A stretch of 64,000 nucleotides of DNA. Origin: Nocardioides gansuensis (GTDB lineage Bacteria; Actinomycetota; Actinomycetes; Propionibacteriales; Nocardioidaceae). The stretch's first letter is position 1. Each line of letters begins with the position of its first letter. The notes under the pieces are model-generated. The model was not told where the DNA came from. It did no database searches and saw nothing but the letters and a program-made list of their open reading frames with translations. Made by a program: the position numbers and the translations under genes. Shown piece after piece: positions 55,573-64,000 of this stretch. The stretch is taken from contig NZ_QDGZ01000004.1 of assembly GCF_003076135.1 (NCBI RefSeq), positions 62,001 through 126,000 on the forward strand, read 5' to 3'.

Positions 55573-57825
55573 ATGTCAGGCTCAGAACCCATCATCACCG
55601 CCGTCGAGACCGTTCTGGACAACGGCAAGTACGGCCAGCGCAAGGTCAAGTTCGAGACGGGCCTCCTGGCCCGCCAGGCCGCCGGCTCCGTGACGGCCTA
55701 CCTCGACGACGAGACGATGCTGCTCTCGGCGACGACCGCCTCCAAGCAGCCCAAGGAGCACTTCGACTTCTTCCCCCTCACGATCGACGTCGAGGAGCGG
55801 ATGTACGCCGTGGGCCAGATCCCCGGCTCGTTCTTCCGCAGCGAGGGCCGCCCGGGCGAGGACGCGATCCTCACCTGCCGCCTCATCGACCGGCCGCTGC
55901 GCCCGACCTTCAAGAAGGGCCTGCGCAACGAGGTCCAGGTCGTCATCACCGTGATGGCGCTCGACCCGAACATGCCGTACGACGTGCTGGCGATCAACGC
56001 CGCGTCGATGTCGACCCAGCTCTCCGGCCTGCCGTTCTCCGGCCCGGTCGGTGGCGTGCGCGTCGCCCTGATCGAGGGCCAGTGGGTCGCGTTCCCGACC
56101 CACGCCCAGCTCGAGACGGCCGTCTTCGACATGGTCGTCGCCGGCCGCGTCACCGACACCGGCGACGTCGCGATCATGATGGTCGAGGCCGAGGCCACCG
56201 AGGAGACCATCGCGCTCGTGCAGGGTGGCGCCCAGGCGCCGACCGAGGAGGTCGTGGCCGGTGGCCTCGACGCCGCGAAGCCGTTCATCAAGCAGCTCAT
56301 CGAGGCCCAGGTCGAGCTCGCCCGCGAGGCCGCCAAGCCCGTCCAGGACTTCCCGGTCTTCCTCGACTACGAGGACGACGTCTACGCCGCCGTCGAGGCC
56401 GAGGTGAAGGACGCGACCGCCGCGGCCCTCACGATCGCTGGCAAGCAGGAGCGCCAGGACAAGCTCGACGAGATCAAGGCCGGCCTCCTCGAGTCGCTCG
56501 GCGAGAAGTTCGCGGGTCGCGAGGGAGAGATCGGCGCCGCCTACCGCTCCCTCAACAAGACGCTCGTGCGCGAGCGCGTGCTGCGCGACAAGATCCGCAT
56601 CGACGGCCGCGGCCTCGCCGACATCCGTCCGCTGCACGCCGAGGTCGGCGTCGTCCCGCGGGTCCACGGCTCCGCGCTCTTCGAGCGTGGCGAGACCCAG
56701 ATCCTCGGTGTCACCACCCTCGACATGCTCAAGATGGAGCAGCAGCTCGACACCCTCTCCCCGGAGAAGTCGCGCCGCTACATGCACAAGTACGTCTTCC
56801 CGCCGTTCTCCACCGGCGAGACCGGCCGCGTGGGCTCGCCCAAGCGCCGCGAGGTCGGCCACGGCGCCCTGGCGCGCCGCGCCATCCTGCCGGTGCTGCC
56901 GTCGCGCGAGGAGTTCCCCTACGCGATCCGCCAGCTCTCCGAGGCCATGGGCTCCAACGGCTCGACCTCGATGGGCTCGGTCTGCGCCTCGACCCTGGCG
57001 CTCCTGCACGCCGGTGTGCCGCTGAAGGCACCGGTGGCCGGCATCGCCATGGGTCTCATCTCGGGCGAGATCGACGGCAAGACGGAGTACGTCGCTCTCA
57101 CCGACATCCTCGGAGCCGAGGACGCCTACGGCGACATGGACTTCAAGGTCGCCGGCACGCGCGAGTTCGTCACCGCCCTGCAGCTCGACACCAAGCTCGA
57201 CGGCATCCCGGCCGACGTGCTCGCCAAGGCCCTCAACCAGGCCCGCGACGCCCGCCACGCCATCCTCGACGTGATGGCCGAGGCCATCGACGCCCCCGAG
57301 GAGATGTCGATCCACGCGCCGCGGATCATCACGATCAAGGTGCCCGTGGACAAGATCGGCGAGGTCATCGGCCCCAAGGGCAAGGTGATCAACCAGATCC
57401 AGGACGACACCGGCGCGACGCTGTCCATCGAGGACGACGGCACCGTCTATATCGGTGCCACCAACGGCGAGGCCGCCGAGGCCGCGCGCAACGCCGTCAA
57501 CGCGATCGCCAACCCGACGATGCCCGAGGTCGGCGAGCGCTACCTCGGCACCGTCGTGAAGACGACCAACTTCGGCGCCTTCGTCTCGCTGCTCCCGGGC
57601 AAGGACGGCCTGCTGCACATCAGCAAGCTGCGCGGCCTGGCCGGTGGCAAGCGCGTCGAGGCCGTGGAGGACGTCCTCTCCGTGGGCCAGAAGGTCCAGG
57701 TCCAGATCGCCGAGATCGACGACCGCGGCAAGCTCTCGCTCGTCCCGGTGGTCGAGGAGGAGGCCGGCTCCGAGGAGTCGGCCGAGGTCGAGGCGACTGA
57801 CGCCGAGGCGACTGACGCCGAGTGA
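55573..57825 (+). CDS. pnp: Polyribonucleotide nucleotidyltransferase (PNPase)
   Basis: A 750-residue PNPase, a phosphorolytic 3'-5' exonuclease and (p)ppGpp-linked enzyme in Actinobacteria. Two RNase PH cores ([38 protein letters not shown], with [20 protein letters not shown]) surround a helical region, followed by KH ([16 protein letters not shown], about 600) and S1 ([20 protein letters not shown], about 660) domains. An acidic tail ([11 protein letters not shown]) ends the protein. The stop overlaps the next gene. Confidence 0.97.
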   Translation: MSGSEPIITAVETVLDNGKYGQRKVKFETGLLARQAAGSVTAYLDDETMLLSATTASKQPKEHFDFFPLTIDVEERMYAVGQIPGSFFRSEGRPGEDAILTCRLIDRPLRPTFKKGLRNEVQVVITVMALDPNMPYDVLAINAASMSTQLSGLPFSGPVGGVRVALIEGQWVAFPTHAQLETAVFDMVVAGRVTDTGDVAIMMVEAEATEETIALVQGGAQAPTEEVVAGGLDAAKPFIKQLIEAQVELAREAAKPVQDFPVFLDYEDDVYAAVEAEVKDATAAALTIAGKQERQDKLDEIKAGLLESLGEKFAGREGEIGAAYRSLNKTLVRERVLRDKIRIDGRGLADIRPLHAEVGVVPRVHGSALFERGETQILGVTTLDMLKMEQQLDTLSPEKSRRYMHKYVFPPFSTGETGRVGSPKRREVGHGALARRAILPVLPSREEFPYAIRQLSEAMGSNGSTSMGSVCASTLALLHAGVPLKAPVAGIAMGLISGEIDGKTEYVALTDILGAEDAYGDMDFKVAGTREFVTALQLDTKLDGIPADVLAKALNQARDARHAILDVMAEAIDAPEEMSIHAPRIITIKVPVDKIGEVIGPKGKVINQIQDDTGATLSIEDDGTVYIGATNGEAAEAARNAVNAIANPTMPEVGERYLGTVVKTTNFGAFVSLLPGKDGLLHISKLRGLAGGKRVEAVEDVLSVGQKVQVQIAEIDDRGKLSLVPVVEEEAGSEESAEVEATDAEATDAE

Positions 57826-59201
57826 CCACTCGTCCCACCCGTGGTGCGACCGGCCGGCAGTCCGCTGCCGGCCGGTCGTCCCGCTTGAGCGACCTGTCCC
57901 AGGGACCCGGCCGCACCCTGACCCTCCACGAGGTCGAGGATGCCGACGGCCAGGTCACCTCCCGGGTGCGTCGGACCGTCCTGCCCGGCGGCCTGCGCGT
58001 CATCACCGAGCAGATGGCCGGCGTGCGCTCGGCGAGCATCGGCGTCTGGGTCGACGTCGGCTCCCGTGACGAGACACCGGCGCTGCACGGCTGCTCCCAC
58101 TTCCTGGAGCACCTGCTCTTCAAGGGCACCCGCGAGCGCAGCGCGCTCGACATCTCGGTGGCCCTCGACGCGGTGGGCGGCGAGTTCAACGCCTTCACCG
58201 CCAAGGAGTACACCTGCTTCCACGCGCGGGTCCTCGACGCCGACCTGCCGATGGCGATCGACGTCCTCGGCGACATGATCACCTCCTCCACGATCTCCAG
58301 GCCCGACGTCGACGCGGAGCGGGACGTGATCCTCGACGAGATCGCGATGCACGACGACGACCCCGACGACGTGGTGCACAACCTGTTCGCCCACCAGGCG
58401 TGGGGCGACGGCCCGCTCGGCCGGCCGATCGCCGGGACGGTCGACTCGATCACGGCGATGACCCGCGACCAGGTCGCCAGGTTCTACCGGCGCCACTACC
58501 GCGCCGACAACATGGTCGTCGCCGTGGCCGGCAACCTCGACCACGCGACCGTCGTGCGGCAGGTGCGCACGGCGTTCTCCCGCAACGGCTTCCTCGCCGC
58601 CGACTCCCTGCCCGGCCGGCCGCGGGCCACGACCCGGGTCCGCCGGGTGACGCCGGGGCAGTCGCGCACGTCCCGGCCCTTCGAGCAGGTCAACGTCGTG
58701 CTCGGGATGAACGGCATCACCCGCACCGACGAGCGGCGCTGGGCGCTCGGCGTACTCAACACCGCCCTCGGCGGCGGCACCTCCTCCCGCCTCTTCCAGG
58801 AGGTGCGCGAGCACCGCGGCCTGGCCTACTCGGTCTACTCGTTCGCGAGCCACCACGCCGATGCCGGCCTCGTGGGCGTCTCCGTGGGCTGCCTGCCCAA
58901 CAAGCTCGACGACGTGCTCTCCACCGTGCGGGCCGAGCTCGCCAAGGTGGCTGCCGACGGCATCACCGAGGAGGAGCTGGTGCGTGGCAAGGGCCAGCTC
59001 CGCGGCGGCCTCGTGCTCGGCCTGGAGGACTCCGGCTCGCGGATGTCGCGGCTCGGCAAGGCCGAGCTGGTCTACGACGAGCTGCTCACCATCGACGAGG
59101 TGCTCGCGAAGATCGAGGGCGTGACCCTCGACGAGGTGCGCGCCGTGGCGTGCGAGCTGTTCAGCCAGCCCGAGCTGCTGGCCATCGTCGGGCCGGCCTG
59201 A
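57822..59201 (+). CDS. M16 family zinc protease (PepR type)
   Basis: A 459-residue M16 peptidase. The inverted zinc motif HxxEH is HFLEH in [15 protein letters not shown] (about residues 92-96); the distal Glu comes in [18 protein letters not shown]. The second M16 half is inactive, as in the family. Such proteins often follow pnp in Actinobacteria. GTG overlaps the pnp stop. Function is likely peptide or protein turnover. Confidence 0.92.
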   Translation: MTTRPTRGATGRQSAAGRSSRLSDLSQGPGRTLTLHEVEDADGQVTSRVRRTVLPGGLRVITEQMAGVRSASIGVWVDVGSRDETPALHGCSHFLEHLLFKGTRERSALDISVALDAVGGEFNAFTAKEYTCFHARVLDADLPMAIDVLGDMITSSTISRPDVDAERDVILDEIAMHDDDPDDVVHNLFAHQAWGDGPLGRPIAGTVDSITAMTRDQVARFYRRHYRADNMVVAVAGNLDHATVVRQVRTAFSRNGFLAADSLPGRPRATTRVRRVTPGQSRTSRPFEQVNVVLGMNGITRTDERRWALGVLNTALGGGTSSRLFQEVREHRGLAYSVYSFASHHADAGLVGVSVGCLPNKLDDVLSTVRAELAKVAADGITEEELVRGKGQLRGGLVLGLEDSGSRMSRLGKAELVYDELLTIDEVLAKIEGVTLDEVRAVACELFSQPELLAIVGPA

Positions 59202-59226
59202 GCGGCGCTGACCCGGCTCGGGCCGG

Positions 59227-59742
59227 TCAGCGCTTGCCGATGATGCCGATGACGGCCGGCGCCTTCTGCTCGACGACAGAGACGCGGAAGCCGGCCTTCA
59301 GCAGGGCGTCGGACGTCTTCTTGACGATGTTGGGCACCAGCTCGGAGCGGTGGGCGTCGAAGAAGAGGTAGACCGAGCCGCCGGGGACGACCCGCTCGTG
59401 CAGCAGGGCGACCTCGTCGTCGCAGTTGCGCACCCAGAACAGGTTGACGTTGAACGCGAAGACCTTGTTGAGCCGCTTCACCGGCACCCGGAGGGTCGCC
59501 AGGTCGATCTGGCGGACGACGAGGCGCCCGGCCTCCACGTACTTGATGTTGCGGCGCTTCGTGCGGTCGACGCCCGACTCGGAGCGGTCGATCGCGAAGA
59601 GCTTGCCGGTCTCGAGCTTGCTGCAGATCAGCTCGGCCCCCGCGCCTGGCCCGCATCCGATCTCGAGGACCTGGTCACCCGGCTGGACATCCATGAGCTC
59701 GACCGCCCAGTGGATGCGGGGCGGGATCGTCTGCAACGGCAT
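59227..59742 (-). CDS. Class I SAM-dependent methyltransferase
   Basis: A 171-residue methyltransferase. Motif I is VLEIGCGPGAGAELI (about 23-37), followed by FAIDRSESGVDRTKRRN (motif II) and PGGSVYLFFDAHR. The acceptor is unknown. Convergent with the M16 gene, divergent from dapB. The start is set at the ATG before PLQTIPPRIHWAVELM. Confidence 0.8.
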   Translation of the reverse strand: MPLQTIPPRIHWAVELMDVQPGDQVLEIGCGPGAGAELICSKLETGKLFAIDRSESGVDRTKRRNIKYVEAGRLVVRQIDLATLRVPVKRLNKVFAFNVNLFWVRNCDDEVALLHERVVPGGSVYLFFDAHRSELVPNIVKKTSDALLKAGFRVSVVEQKAPAVIGIIGKR

Positions 59743-59807
59743 GGCGCCAAGCCTGCCACTAGGTGGTTCGCGAGTCAGCCACCGCCACCCGTTGACATCG
59801 ACGACAG

Positions 59808-59813
59808 TAGGTT
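59808..59813 (+). promoter_or_regulatory. -10 TAGGTT, leaderless start of dapB
   Basis: TAGGTT ends 7 nt before the GTG at 59821. Confidence 0.6.
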
Positions 59814-59817
59814 GTGA

Positions 59818-60576
<759 letters not shown>

Positions 60577-60599
60577 CGCCTGGCCGACGCTCGCGGCAG

Positions 60600-60667
60600 G
60601 TAACACGGTGGAACTGCAGCTCCCACGGTTGCCGGCGGCCGTGCCAGTTGCAGTTTCACCGTGTTAC
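60600..60667. terminator. Long inverted repeat between dapB and azlD
   Basis: Two 22-nt arms (60600-60621 and 60646-60667) pair fully with two G-U wobbles; the loop holds a further CACGG/CCGTG stem. The right arm covers the azlD stop codon. It probably ends both converging transcripts. Confidence 0.75.
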
Positions 60668-60960
60668 AGCAGCCGGAGGCCAGCCGCCACGGCCGCCGCA
60701 CCGATGACCACGACGAGGAACGGCGCGCGCAGCAGCAGGGCGACGAAGGCGAACGCCAGGCCGGCGGCCCGCGCGTCCACGGTGAGCCCGGGGCCCGCGG
60801 CGAATACCTGCACGGCGACCAGCGCCGCGAGCAGGGCGACGGGGATCAGGTCCGCGACTCGCTCGACGAGCGGGTGGTCGAGGACCCGCGCGGGCACGGA
60901 CATCCCGGCGAGCTTGAGCAGGTAGCAGCCGACGCAGGCCAGCAGGACCGCGGTCCACAT
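60664..60960 (-). CDS. AzlD-type branched-chain amino acid export subunit
   Basis: A 98-residue membrane protein with about three to four helices, ending in FAFVALLLRAPFLVVVIGAAA, matching the AzlD family. It pairs with AzlC, whose gene ends at 60960 and touches this start. Together they likely export branched-chain amino acids. Confidence 0.85.
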   Translation of the reverse strand: MWTAVLLACVGCYLLKLAGMSVPARVLDHPLVERVADLIPVALLAALVAVQVFAAGPGLTVDARAAGLAFAFVALLLRAPFLVVVIGAAAVAAGLRLL

Positions 60961-61730
60961 CAGGGGTGACCCCCTGCGACGTCGTCGGGGCCCGGGACCT
61001 CCGTCGGGTCGGGACTGCGGCTGAGCAGGCCGCCGAGCAGCGCCACCCCTCCGGCGGCGAGCACGGGCACCCCGGCCGGAGTGGCCGGCACGAGGACGAG
61101 GGCCACTGTGGCGGCCACCAGTCCGATCGCCCGGTTGCGGTGGTCCCGGAGGCGCGGCCAGAGCAGGGCGAGGAACGCCGCCCCGACGGCCGCGTCGAGG
61201 CCGTAGGTCCGCGGATCGCCGAGGGCGCGCCCGGCGAGGGCGCCGGCCAGGGTGGCGGCGTTCCAGAGCACGAAGACCGCGAGCCCGGTGCTCAGGAAGC
61301 CCAGCCGGGCGGCGGCCCGGGAGTCGCGCGAGACCGACATCGCGGTCGACTCGTCGATCACGAGGTGGGCTGCGGCGACCCGGCGCCAGCCGCGCCAGTC
61401 GAGCAACGGCGCCAGCCGCAGGCCGTAGAGAGTGTTGCGGGTGCCGAGCAGGAGTGCGGTCATCGCGCCGCTGACCGGCGAGCCGCCCGCGGCCACGACT
61501 CCCACGAGTGCGAACTGGGAGGCGCCGGTGAACATGAGCAGCGACAGCGCGCAGGTCTGCAGCTCGCTGAGGCCGGAGGCGACGCCCACGGCGCCGAAGC
61601 TCACGCCGTACGCGCCCGTGGCGAGGCCCACGGCGAGGCCGTCGCGGACGATGCCCCGCGATCCGGCATCCGGATCCGAACCGATGGGTCCCGAGCCGGA
61701 AGACGGATCGAGCGGGTCGGGCGAGCTCAT
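60960..61730 (-). CDS. AzlC family transporter
   Basis: A 256-residue membrane protein: GLAVGLATGAYGVSFGAVGVA and LMFTGASQFALVGVVAAGG are AzlC signatures, with six to seven helices in all. The first 25 residues are a soluble Ser/Pro/Asp-rich extension. It overlaps the upstream GNAT gene by 4 bp (ATGA) and azlD by 1 bp, so the three are co-transcribed. Confidence 0.88.
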   Translation of the reverse strand: MSSPDPLDPSSGSGPIGSDPDAGSRGIVRDGLAVGLATGAYGVSFGAVGVASGLSELQTCALSLLMFTGASQFALVGVVAAGGSPVSGAMTALLLGTRNTLYGLRLAPLLDWRGWRRVAAAHLVIDESTAMSVSRDSRAAARLGFLSTGLAVFVLWNAATLAGALAGRALGDPRTYGLDAAVGAAFLALLWPRLRDHRNRAIGLVAATVALVLVPATPAGVPVLAAGGVALLGGLLSRSPDPTEVPGPDDVAGGHP

Positions 61731-62278
61731 GCGAGCGCGGTGTGGAGGCGCACCTGCCTGACGAGCGTCGTGCCGGTGCCGTCCAGGTCGAGCTCTCGGT
61801 GGGCGCCGTCGGCGGCCCAGCCGGCGCCCGTGAGGAAACCGCGCAGGGCGTCGTCGCTGGCGATCGTCCAGCAGACCGCCCGGGTGAAGCGGTCCGCCAC
61901 CATGGTGTCGACCGCCGCCTGCAGGAGGCGCGAGCCGTGGCCCTTGTGCTGCTCGGCAGGGTCCAGCGTGAGGTCGGAGAGCTCGCCGTCGGCGACCGGG
62001 TCGCAGTCCGGATCGGTGGCCGGTGCGGTCAGGGCGAAGCCGGTCACCCGGTTGCGCTCGAGGGCCACGAGCACCCGCTGGCGAGCGTCCCCGGGCCGGG
62101 TCAGCGAGACGCGCCAGGCCTCGGCGACCGTCGCGACGTCGGTCGGCAGCGCGCCGGCCGGCAGCACCGCGGCGTACTGCTCCCGCCACGCGCGCAGCTG
62201 CAGCTCGGCGATCGCCGGGGCGTCGTCTGCCCAGGCGATCCGGACCGAGACGTCGGCCGTGGGGGAGGAGTGGCTCAT
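61727..62278 (-). CDS. GNAT family N-acetyltransferase
   Basis: A 183-residue GNAT. The acetyl-CoA loop is LTLDPAEQHKGHGSRLLQ; the closing region is DDALRGFLTGAGWAADG. Substrate unknown; its coupling with AzlC/AzlD may point to an amino-acid-related acceptor, which is speculative. The ATG at 62278 is chosen since TAGCGT lies 8 nt upstream. Confidence 0.85.
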   Translation of the reverse strand: MSHSSPTADVSVRIAWADDAPAIAELQLRAWREQYAAVLPAGALPTDVATVAEAWRVSLTRPGDARQRVLVALERNRVTGFALTAPATDPDCDPVADGELSDLTLDPAEQHKGHGSRLLQAAVDTMVADRFTRAVCWTIASDDALRGFLTGAGWAADGAHRELDLDGTGTTLVRQVRLHTALA

Positions 62279-62286
62279 GCCACGCA

Positions 62287-62292
62287 ACGCTA
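62287..62292 (-). promoter_or_regulatory. -10 TAGCGT, leaderless start of the GNAT-azlCD operon
   Basis: On the minus strand TAGCGT ends 8 nt before the ATG at 62278. Confidence 0.5.
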
Positions 62293-62309
62293 GCCGGTGC
62301 CGGGAGCGG

Positions 62310-62969
62310 CTAGGACGCCCGTGCCGCCACCAGCGCGACCACCTGCTCCGGTGCCTCGAGCATCGGCAGGTGGCCGGTCGCCACCCGGGTCACGGGGGCG
62401 TCCAGCTCGGCGGCGAACGTCTCCTGGAGACCGACCGGGAACTCGGTGTCCCGCTCCGTGAGGAGGTAGGCCCGGCGGGCGGGCCAGGTGCGCGCAGGGG
62501 TGCCGTCGAGGAAGAGGGCCTTCGGGGCCGGCACGAAGTCGGCCACCACCCGGTCGGCCGTCGCCTCGTCGACTCCGGCGCAGAGACCACGGATCGCCTT
62601 CTCGGACGGCCGGGTGCCGGCCAGCCGCACCACGAGCGGGATCACGTGCCGCATCGGGAAGGGCAGGGCGCCAGCGAACGACCGGCCGGCCGCCGGCACG
62701 CTGGCGCTCAGCCCGGTGACCGACGCGACCCGCTCGGGCGCCAGGGCGGCGACGGCCGCCGCGACGACGCCTCCCGCCGAGTGGGCGACGAGGTGGAGGC
62801 GCTCCGCCTCGGCCGCCGCCAGGGCAGCCCGGGCCAGGTCGTCGAGCGACGTCGCCCCTGGCGGGACCGGTGCCACCACCGAGGGCAGGTCGAGGCGGCC
62901 GCGCACCTCGTCCCAGATCCAGTCGGGCAGGCCGGCGCCGGAGAGCAGGAGCAGCTGGTCAGTCGTCAT
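62310..62969 (-). CDS. Alpha/beta hydrolase
   Basis: A 219-residue alpha/beta-fold hydrolase. The nucleophile elbow is LVAHSAGGVVAA (Ser near residue 64), the final His region VATGHLPMLEAPEQV. An oxyanion LLSGAGLPDWIWDEV lies at the N-terminus. Substrate unknown. Confidence 0.85.
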   Translation of the reverse strand: MTTDQLLLLSGAGLPDWIWDEVRGRLDLPSVVAPVPPGATSLDDLARAALAAAEAERLHLVAHSAGGVVAAAVAALAPERVASVTGLSASVPAAGRSFAGALPFPMRHVIPLVVRLAGTRPSEKAIRGLCAGVDEATADRVVADFVPAPKALFLDGTPARTWPARRAYLLTERDTEFPVGLQETFAAELDAPVTRVATGHLPMLEAPEQVVALVAARAS

Positions 62970-62975
62970 GGGCTG

Positions 62976-62981
62976 ACCGTA
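62976..62981 (-). promoter_or_regulatory. -10 TACGGT, leaderless start of the alpha/beta hydrolase
   Basis: On the minus strand TACGGT ends 6 nt before the ATG at 62969. Confidence 0.55.
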
Positions 62982-63011
62982 GGGGACGCCGCGGACAGAT
63001 GCTGTCCGCGG

Positions 63012-63602
63012 TCAGCGGTAGGTCTCGGGCAGCTTCTGCCCGATCTTCACCTGGGCCTTCGGGAGCCGCATGAACTTCATCTGCAGCGCCCGCATCACGG
63101 CGTAGTAGGTCGCGCCCTTGACCGACTCTCCGGGGAAGCGGCGCGCCAGCTCCCGGCGGAGCCGGAAGCGGAGGATCACCATGTCGAGCACGATCAGCAG
63201 CAGCGCGCCGAAGAGCACCGAGTTGGCGACGCCGGCGAGGTAGGTGCTGCCGGAGTAGCCGAGGATCAGGGTGACCACCAGGATCGGCACCATCAGCTCG
63301 ATGAACGAGAACCGCGAGTCCACGAAGTCGCGCACGAACCGTCGCATCGGGCCACGGTCGCGGGCCGGCAGGTAGCGCTCGTCTCCGGTCTTCATCGCCT
63401 CGCGGATCTTGCGGCTCGACTCACCGCGCACGGCGCGGGCGGCGGCGGCCTGCTCCTTGCGGGTGCGGGGCGCCTTGGCGCGTGCACGCGCCAAGGCCTC
63501 CGCCTCCTTGCGCGTAGGCGTGGGACGACCCTTGCCGCTGCCAGATGAGGCCGGCGTGGGGTCGGTGGTGGAGGAAGTCTCGGTCTTGCTGCGACGGAAC
63601 AA
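63012..63602 (-). CDS. DUF3043 family membrane protein
   Basis: A 196-residue protein: a basic, Ser/Thr-rich N-terminal part (KGRPTPTRKEAEALARARAK), then RGPMRRFVRDFVDSRFSFIE, two membrane helices (about 105-125 and 128-148) and a soluble tail ending KIGQKLPETYR. This is the actinobacterial DUF3043 pattern; function unknown. TTG start with GAAGG 6-7 nt upstream; a TAGGCT (minus, 63650-63645) may be the promoter. Confidence 0.85.
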   Translation of the reverse strand: MFRRSKTETSSTTDPTPASSGSGKGRPTPTRKEAEALARARAKAPRTRKEQAAAARAVRGESSRKIREAMKTGDERYLPARDRGPMRRFVRDFVDSRFSFIELMVPILVVTLILGYSGSTYLAGVANSVLFGALLLIVLDMVILRFRLRRELARRFPGESVKGATYYAVMRALQMKFMRLPKAQVKIGQKLPETYR

Positions 63603-63703
63603 CGCGGGCCTTCGAGGGAGCGGAGCGGCGGATCGGGCGGGCCCAGCCTACCGGCGTGCGACGTGGGCGGCAGGCCAGCCTGTCCCGTGCTTGGGTTTGG
63701 TCC

Positions 63704-63709
63704 TAGGGT
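63704..63709 (+). promoter_or_regulatory. -10 TAGGGT before the PspA-like gene
   Basis: TAGGGT lies 43 nt before the ATG, giving a leader of about 35 nt with an AGAGAGGG ribosome binding site. Confidence 0.45.
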
Positions 63710-63752
63710 GAAGACACCACGAGGGACACATCACCAGAGAGGGCCGCACCCC

Positions 63753-64000
63753 GATGAGCCTGATGAAGCGGATGAGCCTGATCTTCAGGTCCAAGGCCAA
63801 CAAGGCGCTGGACCGCGCCGAGGACCCGCGCGAGACGCTCGACTACAGCTACCAGCGCCAGCTCGAGCTGCTCAGCAAGGTGCGCCGCGGTGTCGCCGAC
63901 GTCGCCACCAGCCGCAAGCGCGTCGAGTTGCAGGTCAACCAGCTCCAGCAGCAGTCCGCCAAGCTCCAGGGCCAGGCGGAGAAGGCCATCGCCGCGGGCC
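63753..64000 (+). CDS. PspA/IM30 family protein (partial)
   Basis: The first 82 residues of a PspA-like protein, cut by the window end. KRMSLIFRSKANKALDRAEDP and ETLDYSYQRQLELLSKVRRGV are typical, and a long coiled coil begins (LQVNQLQQQSAKLQGQAE). PspA/Vipp1 proteins form membrane-protecting ESCRT-III-like rods. ATG chosen from the ribosome binding site; an in-frame ATG 9-15 nt on is possible. Confidence 0.85.

Noticed and set aside
59792..59813. TTGACA before dapB as a -35 box
   Set aside because: It is only 10 bp from the -10 TAGGTT, too close for a standard promoter.

Overview
The window is a high-GC, gene-dense piece of an actinobacterial chromosome. The gene order (khpA-rimM-trmD-rplS-lepB-rnhB-DUF2469, yraN-comM-dprA-xerC, rpsB-tsf-pyrH-frr-cdsA-rlmN, dxr-rseP-ispG, proS, rimP-nusA-ylxR-infB-rbfA-truB-ribF, rpsO-pnp-M16 protease-dapB) is the standard actinobacterial one. 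GTG and TTG starts are common, and families largely confined to Actinobacteria are present (DUF2469, DUF3043, DUF4439, DUF6458). Protein content and style suggest a Nocardioides-like member of the Propionibacteriales; this is an inference from family resemblance, not from a 16S gene. No rRNA, tRNA, prophage, insertion sequence or CRISPR array was seen.

Layout. 1-4462: RNA-binding KhpA, ribosome maturation, tRNA m1G37 methylation (TrmD fused to a GNAT acetyltransferase), L19, signal peptidase I and RNase HII. 4463-6798: an orphan TadE/TadG-type pilus pair behind a symmetrical regulatory region. 6930-11052: DNA uptake and processing genes (YraN, ComM, DprA, XerC). 11053-18595: a divergent M23 protease, then the S2/EF-Ts/UMP kinase/RRF/CdsA block, a histidine phosphatase, a small membrane protein and RlmN. 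18702-25072: a glycosyltransferase, a LOG-family protein, an NfeD/SPFH membrane pair, a RIO-type kinase with a possible leader ORF, and a secreted M1 aminopeptidase. 25072-34592: an N-terminal acyl-CoA-synthetase fragment, Dxr, RseP, IspG, a GNAT enzyme, a tandem pair of secreted propeller-like paralogues, and ProS. 34585-37075: a HAD hydrolase, a ferritin-like protein with its lipoprotein partner, and RimP. 37075-45295: transcription and translation factors to RibF, with a reverse-strand histidine phosphatase remnant inserted between nusA and ylxR and a secreted cupredoxin-like protein between truB and ribF. 45292-54757: an accessory block of about 9.5 kb (membrane protein, complete fructose PTS with FruR, HPr and Enzyme I, a molybdopterin oxidoreductase, DUF6458) that separates ribF from rpsO. 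54932-60576: S15, PNPase, M16 protease, a methyltransferase and DapB. 60664-64000: AzlC/AzlD, a GNAT, an alpha/beta hydrolase, DUF3043 and the start of a PspA-like gene.

The clearest system-level signal is regulatory. At least sixteen genes begin 6-8 nt downstream of a TAnnnT hexamer, the signature of leaderless transcripts, whereas ribosomal-protein and pnp transcripts have long structured leaders. Strong perfect hairpins lie at several operon joints, including one that would sequester the infB Shine-Dalgarno and an 18-bp stem between infB and rbfA. The most unusual protein-level observations are the TrmD-GNAT fusion, the S2 protein with an Ala/Pro/Glu linker and extra C-terminal module, and the tandem secreted paralogues that carry a fossil copy of the proS promoter between them. 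I did not find a clearly new multi-gene system; most of the window is conserved core genome.
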